DNA of 64,000 nt from Salimicrobium humidisoli. Its GTDB lineage: Bacteria > Bacillota > Bacilli > Bacillales > Halobacillaceae. The position numbers and the translations under genes were made by a program. Where the stretch lies: contig NZ_NSGH01000004.1 of the NCBI RefSeq assembly GCF_002295105.1, forward strand, positions 62,001 to 126,000, written 5' to 3'. Shown piece after piece: positions 25,805 to 34,597 of this stretch (position 1 is its first letter; the number at the start of each line of letters is the position of its first letter). The notes under the pieces are model-generated. The model made no database searches and had not been told where the DNA came from. It was given only the letters and a program-made list of their open reading frames with translations.

Positions 25805-27115
25805 ATGAAAATTTCAGTAATTGGTACAGGATATGTAGGACTTGTCACAGGCGTCTGCCTTTCCGAAGTCGGCCACGAGATTACCTGCCTGGATATCGAT
25901 TCCAGAAAAGTCGAGCGGCTGAATCGTTCGGAGTCGCCTATTTATGAGCCGGGTCTTGAGGATATGATGAAAAAGAATATCGATGCAGGCCGTCTTGATT
26001 TCACGGACAGCTACGAGACGGCCATGCGGGGCCGCGACATCGTCATCATCGCTGTCGGTACGCCGCAGGCGGATGACGGTTCCGCAGAGCTCGTTTACCT
26101 GAATAATGCCTGCCGCAGCATCGCCGAAACGATGACGAACGACATGATCGTCGTTACGAAAAGTACGGTGCCGGTCGGTACGAACGAGCACGTGAAGAAC
26201 GAAATCGAGAAACACCATAACGGATCTTACAGCGTCGAGGTCATTTCCAATCCGGAATTCCTGCGCGAAGGTTCCGCTATTCATGACACGTTCAACGGGG
26301 ACCGCATCGTCGTCGGAGGTGAGAGTGAACAGGCCGTTGAAAAAGTGAAGAGCATATTCGAACCGTTCGGCGTTCCGATCATCATGACTGACCTGCGCAG
26401 TGCCGAAATGATCAAGTACGCGTCGAACGCCTTCCTTGCGACGAAGATCAGCTTTATCAACCAGCTCAGTAATCTGTGCGAACGGATCGGCGCAAACGTC
26501 GAAAGCGTCGCGAAGGGTATGGGCATGGACAAGCGTATCGGCGACAAATTCCTGAACGCGGGAGTCGGCTATGGCGGCTCCTGCTTTCCGAAAGATACGA
26601 GCGCCCTCAGTGCCATCGCTCAAAGTGTAGATTACGACCTTACTATCGTGGACAGCGTCATCGCTACGAACGAAGGGCAGCAGCGTATTATCGTGGACAA
26701 GATTAAGAAAGTTTTCCCGGATCTTGAGAATAAAAGAATCGCCGTTTTAGGCCTTGCGTTCAAACCGAACACGGATGACATGAGAGACGCGCCGTCAATC
26801 AAAGTCGTACGTGAACTCGTTGATGCAGGAGCCGAGGTCTATGCCTATGACCCGATTGCGAGCGAGAACGCGAGGACATATCTGCCGGGAGCGACCAACT
26901 ACATGGATTCGGTCGAAGAAGCCATCGACGGTAAAGATTTCGCCGTCATTATGACGGATTGGAAAGAGATCAAGGAGTATTCGCCGGAGGACTATGCGAA
27001 ATCTCTCACTAACCCTGTCGTTTTCGACGGCCGCAACTGCTACGGCCTTAAAGAAATCGAAAACACGGGACTTGAATATCATTCGATAGGACGTCCTACT
27101 GTTTACAATAAATAA
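25805..27115 (+). CDS. tuaD: UDP-glucose 6-dehydrogenase
   Basis: A 436-residue NAD-dependent enzyme oxidising UDP-glucose to UDP-glucuronate. The Rossmann motif is GTGYVGLVTGVCLSEVGH (residues 7-24), and the catalytic Cys is in YGGSCFPKDTSAL (about residues 256-268). The ATG at 25805 gives the family N-terminus; an in-frame ATG at 25760 lies inside gtaB and is rejected. Together with gtaB it supplies the glucuronate precursor. It ends the operon at a strong terminator. The symbol follows the B. subtilis TuaD homologue; ugd would be equally apt. Confidence 0.94.
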   Translation: MKISVIGTGYVGLVTGVCLSEVGHEITCLDIDSRKVERLNRSESPIYEPGLEDMMKKNIDAGRLDFTDSYETAMRGRDIVIIAVGTPQADDGSAELVYLNNACRSIAETMTNDMIVVTKSTVPVGTNEHVKNEIEKHHNGSYSVEVISNPEFLREGSAIHDTFNGDRIVVGGESEQAVEKVKSIFEPFGVPIIMTDLRSAEMIKYASNAFLATKISFINQLSNLCERIGANVESVAKGMGMDKRIGDKFLNAGVGYGGSCFPKDTSALSAIAQSVDYDLTIVDSVIATNEGQQRIIVDKIKKVFPDLENKRIAVLGLAFKPNTDDMRDAPSIKVVRELVDAGAEVYAYDPIASENARTYLPGATNYMDSVEEAIDGKDFAVIMTDWKEIKEYSPEDYAKSLTNPVVFDGRNCYGLKEIENTGLEYHSIGRPTVYNK

Positions 27116-27120
27116 TTTAA

Positions 27121-27156
27121 AGCCACGGAGGCGATAGAACGCTCCGTGGCTTTTTT
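27121..27156 (+). terminator. Terminator of the glucuronate-polymer operon
   Basis: AGCCACGGAG and CTCCGTGGCT form a 10-bp stem with a short loop, followed by six T. Confidence 0.9.
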
Positions 27157-27162
27157 GTATCT

Positions 27163-27311
27163 TAATCGTTACGTTGAGAAGGAGAATCTGAGGCTGAAGG
27201 TCACGATTAGGCAGTAATCGTTACCTTCAGTAAGAAAAATAACATCCGAAAGTCAGGATTCCCCCGTAATCGTGACTTTCAACGCAACGACAAACCCCCG
27301 AAGGGCACGCA
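27163..27311. repeat. Intergenic 52-bp-period palindrome element, copy 4
   Basis: Right half-palindrome ending at 27176, full 34-bp units at 27195-27228 and 27247-27280, left half CGAAGGGCACGC starting at 27299. Spacers 27177-27194, 27229-27246 and 27281-27298 are 18 bp each. It fills the gap between the convergent tuaD and flippase genes. Confidence 0.85.
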
Positions 27312-27331
27312 AACTGCAGCTCCCCGATGTC

Positions 27332-28849
27332 TCACCGTTTAACGAGCAGTTTCAGCTCCTGTAAGGACACTACTCTCAAAGCGAGTAAGCTGCCTGCATA
27401 AACTAAGGCCCCCGCCGAAAGGGAAATCATTACAAACAGAAAAGCTTCTCCTCTCGCCCAGACCCCGGGGGAAAAAAACAGGAAAGGTACAGCCATCGCC
27501 ACTCCGGCCAGTACAGTACTGCCGAGCAATTGCGGAAACCGGTCGGGCACCAGACGCAGCTGCACATTTTTTTTAATCAGAAGCGTATTTCCTGCATAAA
27601 TAAGCGCAAAGACAAGAATATTGATGACAGCGGCACCCGTGAGCCCGAACACGGGAACAAGCAGCAGGTTAAGAACAAGTTTCAAAACGGCAGCTGTTGA
27701 AATGACCACAGCCGCCTGTTTCCCTTTCCCGAGTCCCTGCAGTATACCTGTCGTAATAATGGAAAAGGAAATGAACACAGAGCTCGCTCCGAGAATGGCC
27801 ATGACTAAGGTGCCGGCTGCATCGGTGAACAGGGCCACGTTCAGCGGAAGGGCCAGGACGACAAAACCGCAAGCCGCCGGCCAGGAAACCAGATGATTCC
27901 ACCTGTCTGCATTACGGATATCCAGTTTCACTCCGGAGACATCGCCGGCTGCAAGCCGGTGCGAGATGGCCGGAAGAAGGGGATAGATGACGGCTGTTGC
28001 AAAAACGGTCGAAATCTGAATAAGCGATAAGCCCCGGCCGTACAGGCCGAAGAGGTAGTTCGAGTCGGCCCTGAGACCGGCGGGAATCGTAATGGCGTCC
28101 ACGAACTGAAGCAGTGGCACGGTGAGGGTACCGAAAGCAATCGGGAGCGAGATTTTCAGTATGTATTTACTCCATACCCGGAAATCTTTGAGCGTATAGG
28201 TTCCGGTGAATTTCCTTTTCGCAGACGGCACTTTCGAGTAACGGAATGCGAGATAGATGAAAGATGCGGCGACTCCGACCGTCGAACTTGTCATGACGAA
28301 TCCAGCTGTGGAGGAGGCGCTCAACCCCACTCGTACCGAGATATAGGCTGCGCCTATAATCACCGCAACTCGAGCAATCTGTTCCATGACCTGGGAGAGA
28401 GCCGTAGGTTTCATATCACCGCTGCCTTGAAAATATCCTCTGTACACTGCCATGGAAGGAGCGAATAGCAGAGCGAAAGATACGGCCCGGATCGCAGGGA
28501 GGGTGGAAGGCCCGCCGAGAGCTGCGGCGAGCGGAGAAGAAAATAAATTAACGATAAGAAAAGCGCTGACTCCGAGGAGCGCGCCTAACACGTTGGCGGT
28601 TCTATGTATGACCCGGATCTCCCGGGAACTTTCCCTTTCTGCAATCAGCTTCGACAGTGCAAGCGGTATACCGGCTACGGACAGAGTGAGCGCTACCATA
28701 TATACCGGGTAGACGAGCGAAAAAATACCGAGTACCGAGTCACCCGCAATATTCTGGAGCGGAATTCTGAAAAAGCTTCCGAGAATTTTTGAGAGAAGAA
28801 TCGACGCGGATAATAGAACCGCACCTTTCATAAGCCCGTTCGTCTTCAT
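27332..28849 (-). CDS. MurJ/SpoVB-family polysaccharide flippase
   Basis: A 505-residue membrane protein of the MOP superfamily with about 14 membrane segments, beginning MKGAVLLSASILLSKILGSF after seven residues, a typical SpoVB/YtgP/Wzx N-terminus. It probably flips a lipid-linked wall polymer unit. Its ATG overlaps the tagA stop by 4 bp, so csaB, tagA and this gene form one minus-strand operon. The context (pyruvylated secondary wall polymer) suggests that polymer as the cargo, but the glucuronate polymer of the convergent operon is also possible. Confidence 0.82.
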   Translation of the reverse strand: MKTNGLMKGAVLLSASILLSKILGSFFRIPLQNIAGDSVLGIFSLVYPVYMVALTLSVAGIPLALSKLIAERESSREIRVIHRTANVLGALLGVSAFLIVNLFSSPLAAALGGPSTLPAIRAVSFALLFAPSMAVYRGYFQGSGDMKPTALSQVMEQIARVAVIIGAAYISVRVGLSASSTAGFVMTSSTVGVAASFIYLAFRYSKVPSAKRKFTGTYTLKDFRVWSKYILKISLPIAFGTLTVPLLQFVDAITIPAGLRADSNYLFGLYGRGLSLIQISTVFATAVIYPLLPAISHRLAAGDVSGVKLDIRNADRWNHLVSWPAACGFVVLALPLNVALFTDAAGTLVMAILGASSVFISFSIITTGILQGLGKGKQAAVVISTAAVLKLVLNLLLVPVFGLTGAAVINILVFALIYAGNTLLIKKNVQLRLVPDRFPQLLGSTVLAGVAMAVPFLFFSPGVWARGEAFLFVMISLSAGALVYAGSLLALRVVSLQELKLLVKR

Positions 28850-29595
28850 TTTCGCATCCGCACCTTTTCTTTAAGTACGCTGAGAGCAAACTGGGGGAGA
28901 GAAATCATGCGTCTCCATCTTGCAGGCTGCTGGAGGAGACGGTACAGCCATTCCAGGTTGCAGTTCTGCCAGGAGATGGGTGCTCTCTTCGTAACGCCGG
29001 CAAGTACATCGAAGCTGCCTCCCACGCAGAGGAAGACACCTTTGTCGAATCGGTGATAGTTTTCGGCGACCCATTCTTCCTGACGCGGTACTCCGAGCCC
29101 GACGAATATAAGGTCCGGCTCCAACGCCCGGATCCGGTCCACAATCAATGTCGTCTCTTCTTCATCATGTATGTTGAAGTACCCGTCGTGATAACCGGCG
29201 ATGTGCAGATTCGGGTAGTATTTCTCAAGGTTACGCACAGTCTGGGTGATGACTTCGGGTTTAGCTCCGAGCAGGAAAATTTTATAGGAATATTCCTGGG
29301 AGACTCTTATAAAATCAACCATAAGGTCGTACCCTGCGACTCTCTCCGGAAGAGGGTTGTTCATGATCCGGGAGGCTTTAACGATACCGATGCCGTCTGC
29401 GGTAATATACGAAGCGGACAGGATAGCACTCATATAAGAATTGTTCTTCTTTGCCGTCATAACGATTTCCGGGTTGGCAGTTACGACAAATGATTTTTCC
29501 GCGTTTTCGATATGAGAAATGAGATTATTTTTAAGTGTATGACGATCGATACTGCTTACAGGTATCCCGAGGATATCCACGTTCTTCGTTTCCAT
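28846..29595 (-). CDS. tagA: WecG/TagA/CpsF-family glycosyltransferase
   Basis: A 249-residue GT26 enzyme. VDILGIPVSSIDRHTLKN opens it, and FVGLGVPRQEEWVAENYHRF (about residues 173-192) is the family signature. TagA-type enzymes add N-acetylmannosamine to lipid-linked GlcNAc, the linkage unit of wall polymers. In SLH-bearing bacteria such genes sit beside csaB for secondary wall polymer synthesis, as here. AAGGAG lies before the ATG on the minus strand. Confidence 0.9.
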   Translation of the reverse strand: METKNVDILGIPVSSIDRHTLKNNLISHIENAEKSFVVTANPEIVMTAKKNNSYMSAILSASYITADGIGIVKASRIMNNPLPERVAGYDLMVDFIRVSQEYSYKIFLLGAKPEVITQTVRNLEKYYPNLHIAGYHDGYFNIHDEEETTLIVDRIRALEPDLIFVGLGVPRQEEWVAENYHRFDKGVFLCVGGSFDVLAGVTKRAPISWQNCNLEWLYRLLQQPARWRRMISLPQFALSVLKEKVRMRK

Positions 29596-29639
29596 ATGAA
29601 TCTCCTTTAGTGATTTACAGAGTTCTTTCGGCGACCGGT

Positions 29640-30722
29640 TCAGTCAAGCCTCTTTCTGAAGTAACGGAGGGCCAGTCCCGGGGTTTTTTCGGCTTCTTTT
29701 ATAAGAAAGCGGACGGTTGTACAATATTCCGCATAATTATCCTCATCTGACAGATGTTCGAAAGACGCGTTCATTTTAGCGGGGTCCCACGTTTCTTTTT
29801 CATCATTTACGTCTCCGAGGACCGGCTGTTTCAGTTCTTTTGCGAACGAATCGATCTTCGGGTCGTACGAAATAGCTGCGAAAGGAACGAAGGCGTTCGC
29901 CGCCAGAATAAGAGAGTGCAGACGCATTCCTATGAGGAGAGCGGACGACTCGATGAGTGCCGCTTTCTCTTCAAGAGATAAATGAGAAGGGCTGATCAGG
30001 GGCTCCGTTTTCATGAGATGTGCAATATCTTCGGCAGCCTCCGTGTCCGGGACGCCGTGCATCGAAATGAAAAGAACGGTATATCCTGACTCTGCAAGGC
30101 GGTCGAGAGCGGAGGCGAGCCCCTGCCTGTAATCTTTTGATACGGGCCAGTCGCGTAAGCTGACCGTCACGATTTCGGAAGTGAGTTTCTTCTCCTCAAG
30201 CCAGGTGCAGGAGGGTGTTGCGAATACGGAGCCGAGAACCGGATCCGGCGAAATCGAAAAAGGTCCCTTCGCTCCGAGTCTGTGAAGAAAATCGAGCGAC
30301 TCCACGTCTCTCACCGTACCTTCCACGTTCTTCAGAGTTCTCCGGGTCATAAGACGGGAGAGGGGACGTTCGAGCGGGCCCACGCCCTGGCTGTAAAGAA
30401 ACACAGGTTTATTATAAAATTTAGCGATACTTACAATAGAAGTGTAATAAATAAGGGTATTGAGGCTCGTTACATCCTGAAACAGGCTGCCTCCGCCGCT
30501 GATCAGTCCGTCTGCCTGACGGATGACCCTGAGGATCTGAGCCATATCCCACCTGTTTACGGCTTCCACCTCGTAGTTACTGCACGTAGTGACGGGGTCG
30601 TTGGAGAGGACGGTAAGCCGCACTCCGGGTTCCTGCCGGCGAAGCTGATAAACCATCGCCTGCAGAATAGCCTCATCCCCCGTATTTTGAAAACCGTAGT
30701 ATCCTGATATGACCAGGTGCAT
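29640..30722 (-). CDS. csaB: Polysaccharide pyruvyl transferase CsaB
   Basis: A 360-residue enzyme that transfers pyruvate from PEP to a ManNAc residue of the secondary cell wall polymer, creating the ketal bound by SLH domains. The N-terminal ISGYYGFQNTGDEAILQAM is diagnostic for the CsaB/WcaK family. A GT-B-like C-terminal half with MRLHSLILAANAFVPFAAIS carries the conserved His. It starts the csaB-tagA-flippase operon and stands next to a block of SLH-domain genes that depend on this modification. Confidence 0.94.
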   Translation of the reverse strand: MHLVISGYYGFQNTGDEAILQAMVYQLRRQEPGVRLTVLSNDPVTTCSNYEVEAVNRWDMAQILRVIRQADGLISGGGSLFQDVTSLNTLIYYTSIVSIAKFYNKPVFLYSQGVGPLERPLSRLMTRRTLKNVEGTVRDVESLDFLHRLGAKGPFSISPDPVLGSVFATPSCTWLEEKKLTSEIVTVSLRDWPVSKDYRQGLASALDRLAESGYTVLFISMHGVPDTEAAEDIAHLMKTEPLISPSHLSLEEKAALIESSALLIGMRLHSLILAANAFVPFAAISYDPKIDSFAKELKQPVLGDVNDEKETWDPAKMNASFEHLSDEDNYAEYCTTVRFLIKEAEKTPGLALRYFRKRLD

Positions 30723-30775
30723 AAATTCTCATCCTTTATTTTCCTTATGGTTTATATTTCACCATTTCCATTTTA

Positions 30776-30821
30776 TCACGAAAAGAACAGGGGAGTAATC
30801 ATTAAAAGCGATTACTCCCCT
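30776..30821 (-). terminator. Terminator after the SLH glucosaminidase gene
   Basis: AGGGGAGTAATC and GATTACTCCCCT form a perfect 12-bp stem around a 9-base loop. On the minus strand it is followed by GTTCTTTTCG. It separates the SLH gene from csaB. Confidence 0.88.
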
Positions 30822-30829
30822 GGTGCCGA

Positions 30830-32782
30830 TTATTCAGCGATATTGAGTTTTTCCAGATTCGTTCCATATCGTCCGTTATGGCTGTAAACGAATCCTTTAC
30901 CGTGATCGACAGGTTTCACGCCAGTTTTTCCAGATTCATAGTCTTTCGTCGTAACTTCATACCACGTACCTTCACTCGATGTGTTCACCGTATCAAGAAC
31001 CTGTACGGTACTTCCTGCTTTCCCGAGCGAGTAAATTTTGCCGGCGGAAGTTCTGGCGCTGGTGCGGACGTTCGTGTCCGGCTTCAGTGTTTCCGCCAGA
31101 GGAGAAGCGCCGAGCTCGCTTTTCACACCATATTTTTTGCTTAAATATTTATCGGCTCTGTACATATGGCCGGCGATTTTCTGTCCCCAGTACGGATCTG
31201 AGGCGTAGTAGACGTTTATACCGGAGCTCTTGTTGCCGAGATGAGCTCCGTAGCTCTTCCACGTATTCTCGAAATAGCCGGGAACGATGAAATCTTCCGC
31301 CGCTTCAAGAATGCCCGTTTCGAAGTTCTTATAGGAGTAGGCGCTTTCGTACGGAGTGCCGTCTCTCGCTCCTATACCGAACAGGTTGTTTTTATCCTGG
31401 GCGATCCGGCTCTTACCCCAGTTACTCTCATGGATGGCGTGGGCCATCAGGTACAATGCGTTCGTTCCGTGCAGTTTTTCGGCTTTCTTGAAGTCATCAC
31501 CGGTGCCGATTAGCGGACTGTTCGGCTGTTCGGCGGCGATGAAATTGTCGAGCTGTTCCGCAGTATAGGACGTATCACTGTAAAGAGGGAGGCGGTTGAA
31601 ATACTGATACGCATCTCCTGCTTTGCTGCCATTTTCGTTCAGAAAAGTGTTGCCATTATAGCTGTAATACTTCCGGCCTTCCTGCATGAAGGAAGGAGCT
31701 TTTCCATATACGTAGGAGCTTCCTGATTTAAGGGACGTATTGTATTTGTAATGATACAGATCTCCGTTCTTCGCATAGTAATACGAACGTCCCTCAATCA
31801 TGGAGGAGGGGATGAGGTTGATATCCTCCTGAGCTACATAACCGACAGTATCAGCAAGCTGGACTTTCGCATAATCTTCGGTGAGGTCGAGCAGTTTCAC
31901 TTCGACACCTGACGTAAAGTACGTCAGAGAGCTTGAGAGATTCTTATCTTTGTAAATGCTTGTGAAAGTGTTCGAGACCGCTTTCCCGTCTTCGATCCAG
32001 GCGATGCTGTTACCCTTAAGCACTACCTGGCCGGAAGAGGCGTTGGAGACAGCCTGATCGTATGTTTTATAGCTTTTGTGAATGAGAGGATCCTTGTCTT
32101 TGCCGAGTGTGGCTACGCTGTAGTTATATTTCTCTTCCGGAGGGTCCAGTACTTTCAGCAATCTGTTGATCACGGCTGCCGTTTCCCCTCTCGTAGTAAG
32201 GTCGGAAGGAGCGAAGTAAGAGCCCCCGTTAATTACTTTCCCGTTGATGATTTCCAGTCCCGTAAGAATCTGGACCGCTTCTTTCGCATAAGATCGGATC
32301 TTCCCGTTGTCTTTAAACGTCAGAGGTTCCGTTTCCGTAACGATTCCTTTGGATTTGGCTGCATTCATCATAATGACAGCCATATTCTGACGGCTTATTT
32401 TCTCGTTGGGTTTAAAAGTACCGCCCGGGTATCCCTGGATCAGTCCTTCGTTGTTGGCGACGAGTATATAAGGGTAATACCATCTGCCCGAATCCACATC
32501 GGAAAAAGAAGTTGGATCGAGCGACTGCAGCTCAGTGATGACTTCTTCTGTCACCGGTAGATCAAGCGCCCTTGTGATGAACGCTGTGAACTGAGCGCGC
32601 GTCACCTCAGCTTTTGGCCTATATGTACCGTCCTCGAAGCCCTGCATTATTTCTTTATCTATCAGCGACCTCATATCTTCTTCAAAAGGTGACCCGGAAA
32701 TATCGTCCTGCGCGTGCAGGGCCGGGGCGGAAATGGACAGGAGTATCAATAAAGTGGCCAGAAAAACGGAAATCCTTTTCAT
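30830..32782 (-). CDS. SLH-anchored endo-beta-N-acetylglucosaminidase (autolysin)
   Basis: A 650-residue secreted protein. It has a signal peptide (residues 1-24, ending ALHA-QD), three SLH domains (about 30-75, 90-140 and 150-205, with TRAQF, SRQNM and TRGET in place of the ITRAE motif), a linker, SH3-like segments, then a glucosaminidase domain (about 425-560) with the catalytic Glu in AHAIHESNWGKSRIAQ and NNLFGIGA. A C-terminal SH3-type repeat follows. It should hydrolyse peptidoglycan glycan strands while held on the pyruvylated wall polymer made through CsaB. Confidence 0.9.
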   Translation of the reverse strand: MKRISVFLATLLILLSISAPALHAQDDISGSPFEEDMRSLIDKEIMQGFEDGTYRPKAEVTRAQFTAFITRALDLPVTEEVITELQSLDPTSFSDVDSGRWYYPYILVANNEGLIQGYPGGTFKPNEKISRQNMAVIMMNAAKSKGIVTETEPLTFKDNGKIRSYAKEAVQILTGLEIINGKVINGGSYFAPSDLTTRGETAAVINRLLKVLDPPEEKYNYSVATLGKDKDPLIHKSYKTYDQAVSNASSGQVVLKGNSIAWIEDGKAVSNTFTSIYKDKNLSSSLTYFTSGVEVKLLDLTEDYAKVQLADTVGYVAQEDINLIPSSMIEGRSYYYAKNGDLYHYKYNTSLKSGSSYVYGKAPSFMQEGRKYYSYNGNTFLNENGSKAGDAYQYFNRLPLYSDTSYTAEQLDNFIAAEQPNSPLIGTGDDFKKAEKLHGTNALYLMAHAIHESNWGKSRIAQDKNNLFGIGARDGTPYESAYSYKNFETGILEAAEDFIVPGYFENTWKSYGAHLGNKSSGINVYYASDPYWGQKIAGHMYRADKYLSKKYGVKSELGASPLAETLKPDTNVRTSARTSAGKIYSLGKAGSTVQVLDTVNTSSEGTWYEVTTKDYESGKTGVKPVDHGKGFVYSHNGRYGTNLEKLNIAE

Positions 32783-33116
32783 TAAACAAACTCCTCCTTG
32801 TGCTTTTTCGTTCTCTATAATAAACTATCAGATTGAACCACTTTTGAATAGATGAATTTTAGGGAATAACAACAAATTTTTAAGTAATTTATTCTCCACC
32901 TTCTGAAAATGCCGGTAAATAAGCGTTTAGACGTATAAAAAAGGGAAATTATACCCGAATTTTTCATCTTAAAACCGGAAATTTTATAATTAGTTAAAAA
33001 GTCCTGTTTAATAAACTTAAAATAAATCGATACAACAAATAGTGAGGAAAAATTCTCGTGCTCCCGTCATTCGGACCGGAGCGATAAGTAATACATTCGG
33101 AAAAGGGGTTAAGTGA
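32783..33116. other. Divergent intergenic region between two SLH genes
   Basis: An AT-rich 334-bp gap that must contain the promoters of the divergent glucosaminidase and amidase genes. I see no clear sigma-A or sigma-D pair, no coding frame and no repeat. Confidence 0.5.
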
Positions 33117-34502
33117 ATGAAAGGGAAGGGTTTACGCTATTCAATCGTCGTCCTCGTCGCTGTTCTGTTGTTGAGTATGGGAGCAGGCAGTGTGTCAGCT
33201 GACACGGTCACCGGGGTTCCCGGTAAGTACAGTAAAGAAATAAATTATTTGATCGGAGAGAACATCATCAAAGGGTATCCGGACGGAGATTTCCACGGAG
33301 ATGACAAAGTTACGAGAGCCCAGGCTGCGGTCATGGTAGGGAGAATGCTCGGACTTTCCGGTGAAAAAAGAAGCACGGATTTCCCTGATGTAAATAAGAG
33401 CTTGTACGCTTCCGGATACATACAGTCTGCTAAAGAGAAAGGTATCATCACCGGTTTTCCGGAGGGTGACTATCGTCCGAATAAGAGCATGACGCGAGCG
33501 GAAATGGCTTATCTGATTGTAAAAGCGTTGCGTCTCGAGACGAAGAGCGACGTTACGTTCACGGATATCCCGAAATCCTCGAAACTTTATGACTATGTGA
33601 ATAAGCTCAGTACGGCAGGTATTTCAGAAGGTTTTCCTTCCGGAGAATATAAGCCGGACAGAATCATTTCCCGTACGGAGTTCTCCCTGTTCGTTGCACG
33701 CGGCATGAACAAGGAATTTAAAGTTTCGTCGGGTACGGAAGAGCCGATGGAAGTGCTTGAAAAGCAGATTGTTACGGCTGATTTCCTGAACGTAAGGAAT
33801 GGAGCCGGATCGAATAACCAGATCGTCGGCAAAATTTATACGGGGGATACCGTCTCCGTTTATAAGAAAGAAGGCAGCTGGTACTACATTTCTTCCGGCA
33901 ACATAAAAGGGTATGTGCATTCCGCGTACCTGATGGATAAGCCATCGAAGACGTATAAAATCGCTATCGACCCGGGACACGGGGAAAGAGATCCAGGCGC
34001 TTCGGCGAACGGTATCGTGGAGAAAGAGCTCGTGCTTGATGTGAGTAAGAAAACGCGGGAGTACCTGGAGAACGCAGGAATGGACGTAGTAATGACGAGA
34101 CAGTCGGACTGGTATCCTTCCCTGTCAGGCCGGGTAGCTATCGCCGAGCGTAATAACGCTACGGAATTTGTAAGTATTCATGCAAACGCCGCTTCGGAAG
34201 GCGCAAATGGTGTAGAGACTTTCTATTACGCAAGCGGTATGACGGGCAGAGAATTCAACAGCTATAAGCTGGCTAAATTCATTAACGAAAGACTCTACAA
34301 AGAGATGGATATGACGGACCGGGGGGTTAAGAACGGGAACTTCCACGTTATAAGAGAAACTTCATTGACAGCTGTCCTTACGGAAATCGGTTTTCTGACG
34401 AACAAAGAAGATGCAGGAAAGCTGAAGACCCAGCACTACCGTGAGGCCGCAGCGAGAGCGATTGCACTTGGAGTCATGGACTATTATAACTGGAAAGAAT
34501 AA
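33117..34502 (+). CDS. SLH-anchored N-acetylmuramoyl-L-alanine amidase (first of two paralogues)
   Basis: A 461-residue secreted autolysin. Signal peptide (1-28, cleavage near VSA-DT), three SLH domains (about 38-85, 95-145 and 155-205, with VTRAQ, MTRAE and ISRTE), a bacterial SH3 domain (about 222-275, ending GYVHSAYL) and an Amidase_3 domain (about 283-460). The zinc ligands and catalytic Glu are visible: His in DPGHGERDPGA, Glu in GIVEKEL, His in VSIHANA, Glu in LTEIGFLTN. It cleaves the bond between MurNAc and L-Ala. Its architecture matches the gene at 36397. Confidence 0.92.
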   Translation: MKGKGLRYSIVVLVAVLLLSMGAGSVSADTVTGVPGKYSKEINYLIGENIIKGYPDGDFHGDDKVTRAQAAVMVGRMLGLSGEKRSTDFPDVNKSLYASGYIQSAKEKGIITGFPEGDYRPNKSMTRAEMAYLIVKALRLETKSDVTFTDIPKSSKLYDYVNKLSTAGISEGFPSGEYKPDRIISRTEFSLFVARGMNKEFKVSSGTEEPMEVLEKQIVTADFLNVRNGAGSNNQIVGKIYTGDTVSVYKKEGSWYYISSGNIKGYVHSAYLMDKPSKTYKIAIDPGHGERDPGASANGIVEKELVLDVSKKTREYLENAGMDVVMTRQSDWYPSLSGRVAIAERNNATEFVSIHANAASEGANGVETFYYASGMTGREFNSYKLAKFINERLYKEMDMTDRGVKNGNFHVIRETSLTAVLTEIGFLTNKEDAGKLKTQHYREAAARAIALGVMDYYNWKE

Positions 34503-34512
34503 ATGGAATAGA

Positions 34513-34541
34513 AGCGGACGAACTCTGTCCGTTTCTTTCTG
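34513..34541 (+). terminator. Terminator after the first SLH amidase
   Basis: AAGCGGAC and GTCCGTTT form the stem (one G-T pair), followed by CTTTCTG. The T-run is imperfect. Confidence 0.55.
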
Positions 34542-34597
34542 TCGTTTTCCGCTCAGAAGAGCTGGCGGATAAGACAGGAAAAGAAAGGATGGAATGG

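Noticed and set aside
8817-27311. Reading the palindrome-spacer arrays as CRISPR arrays
   Set aside because: Spacers are only 18 bp, each array has just three, units are imperfect and there are no cas genes nearby.
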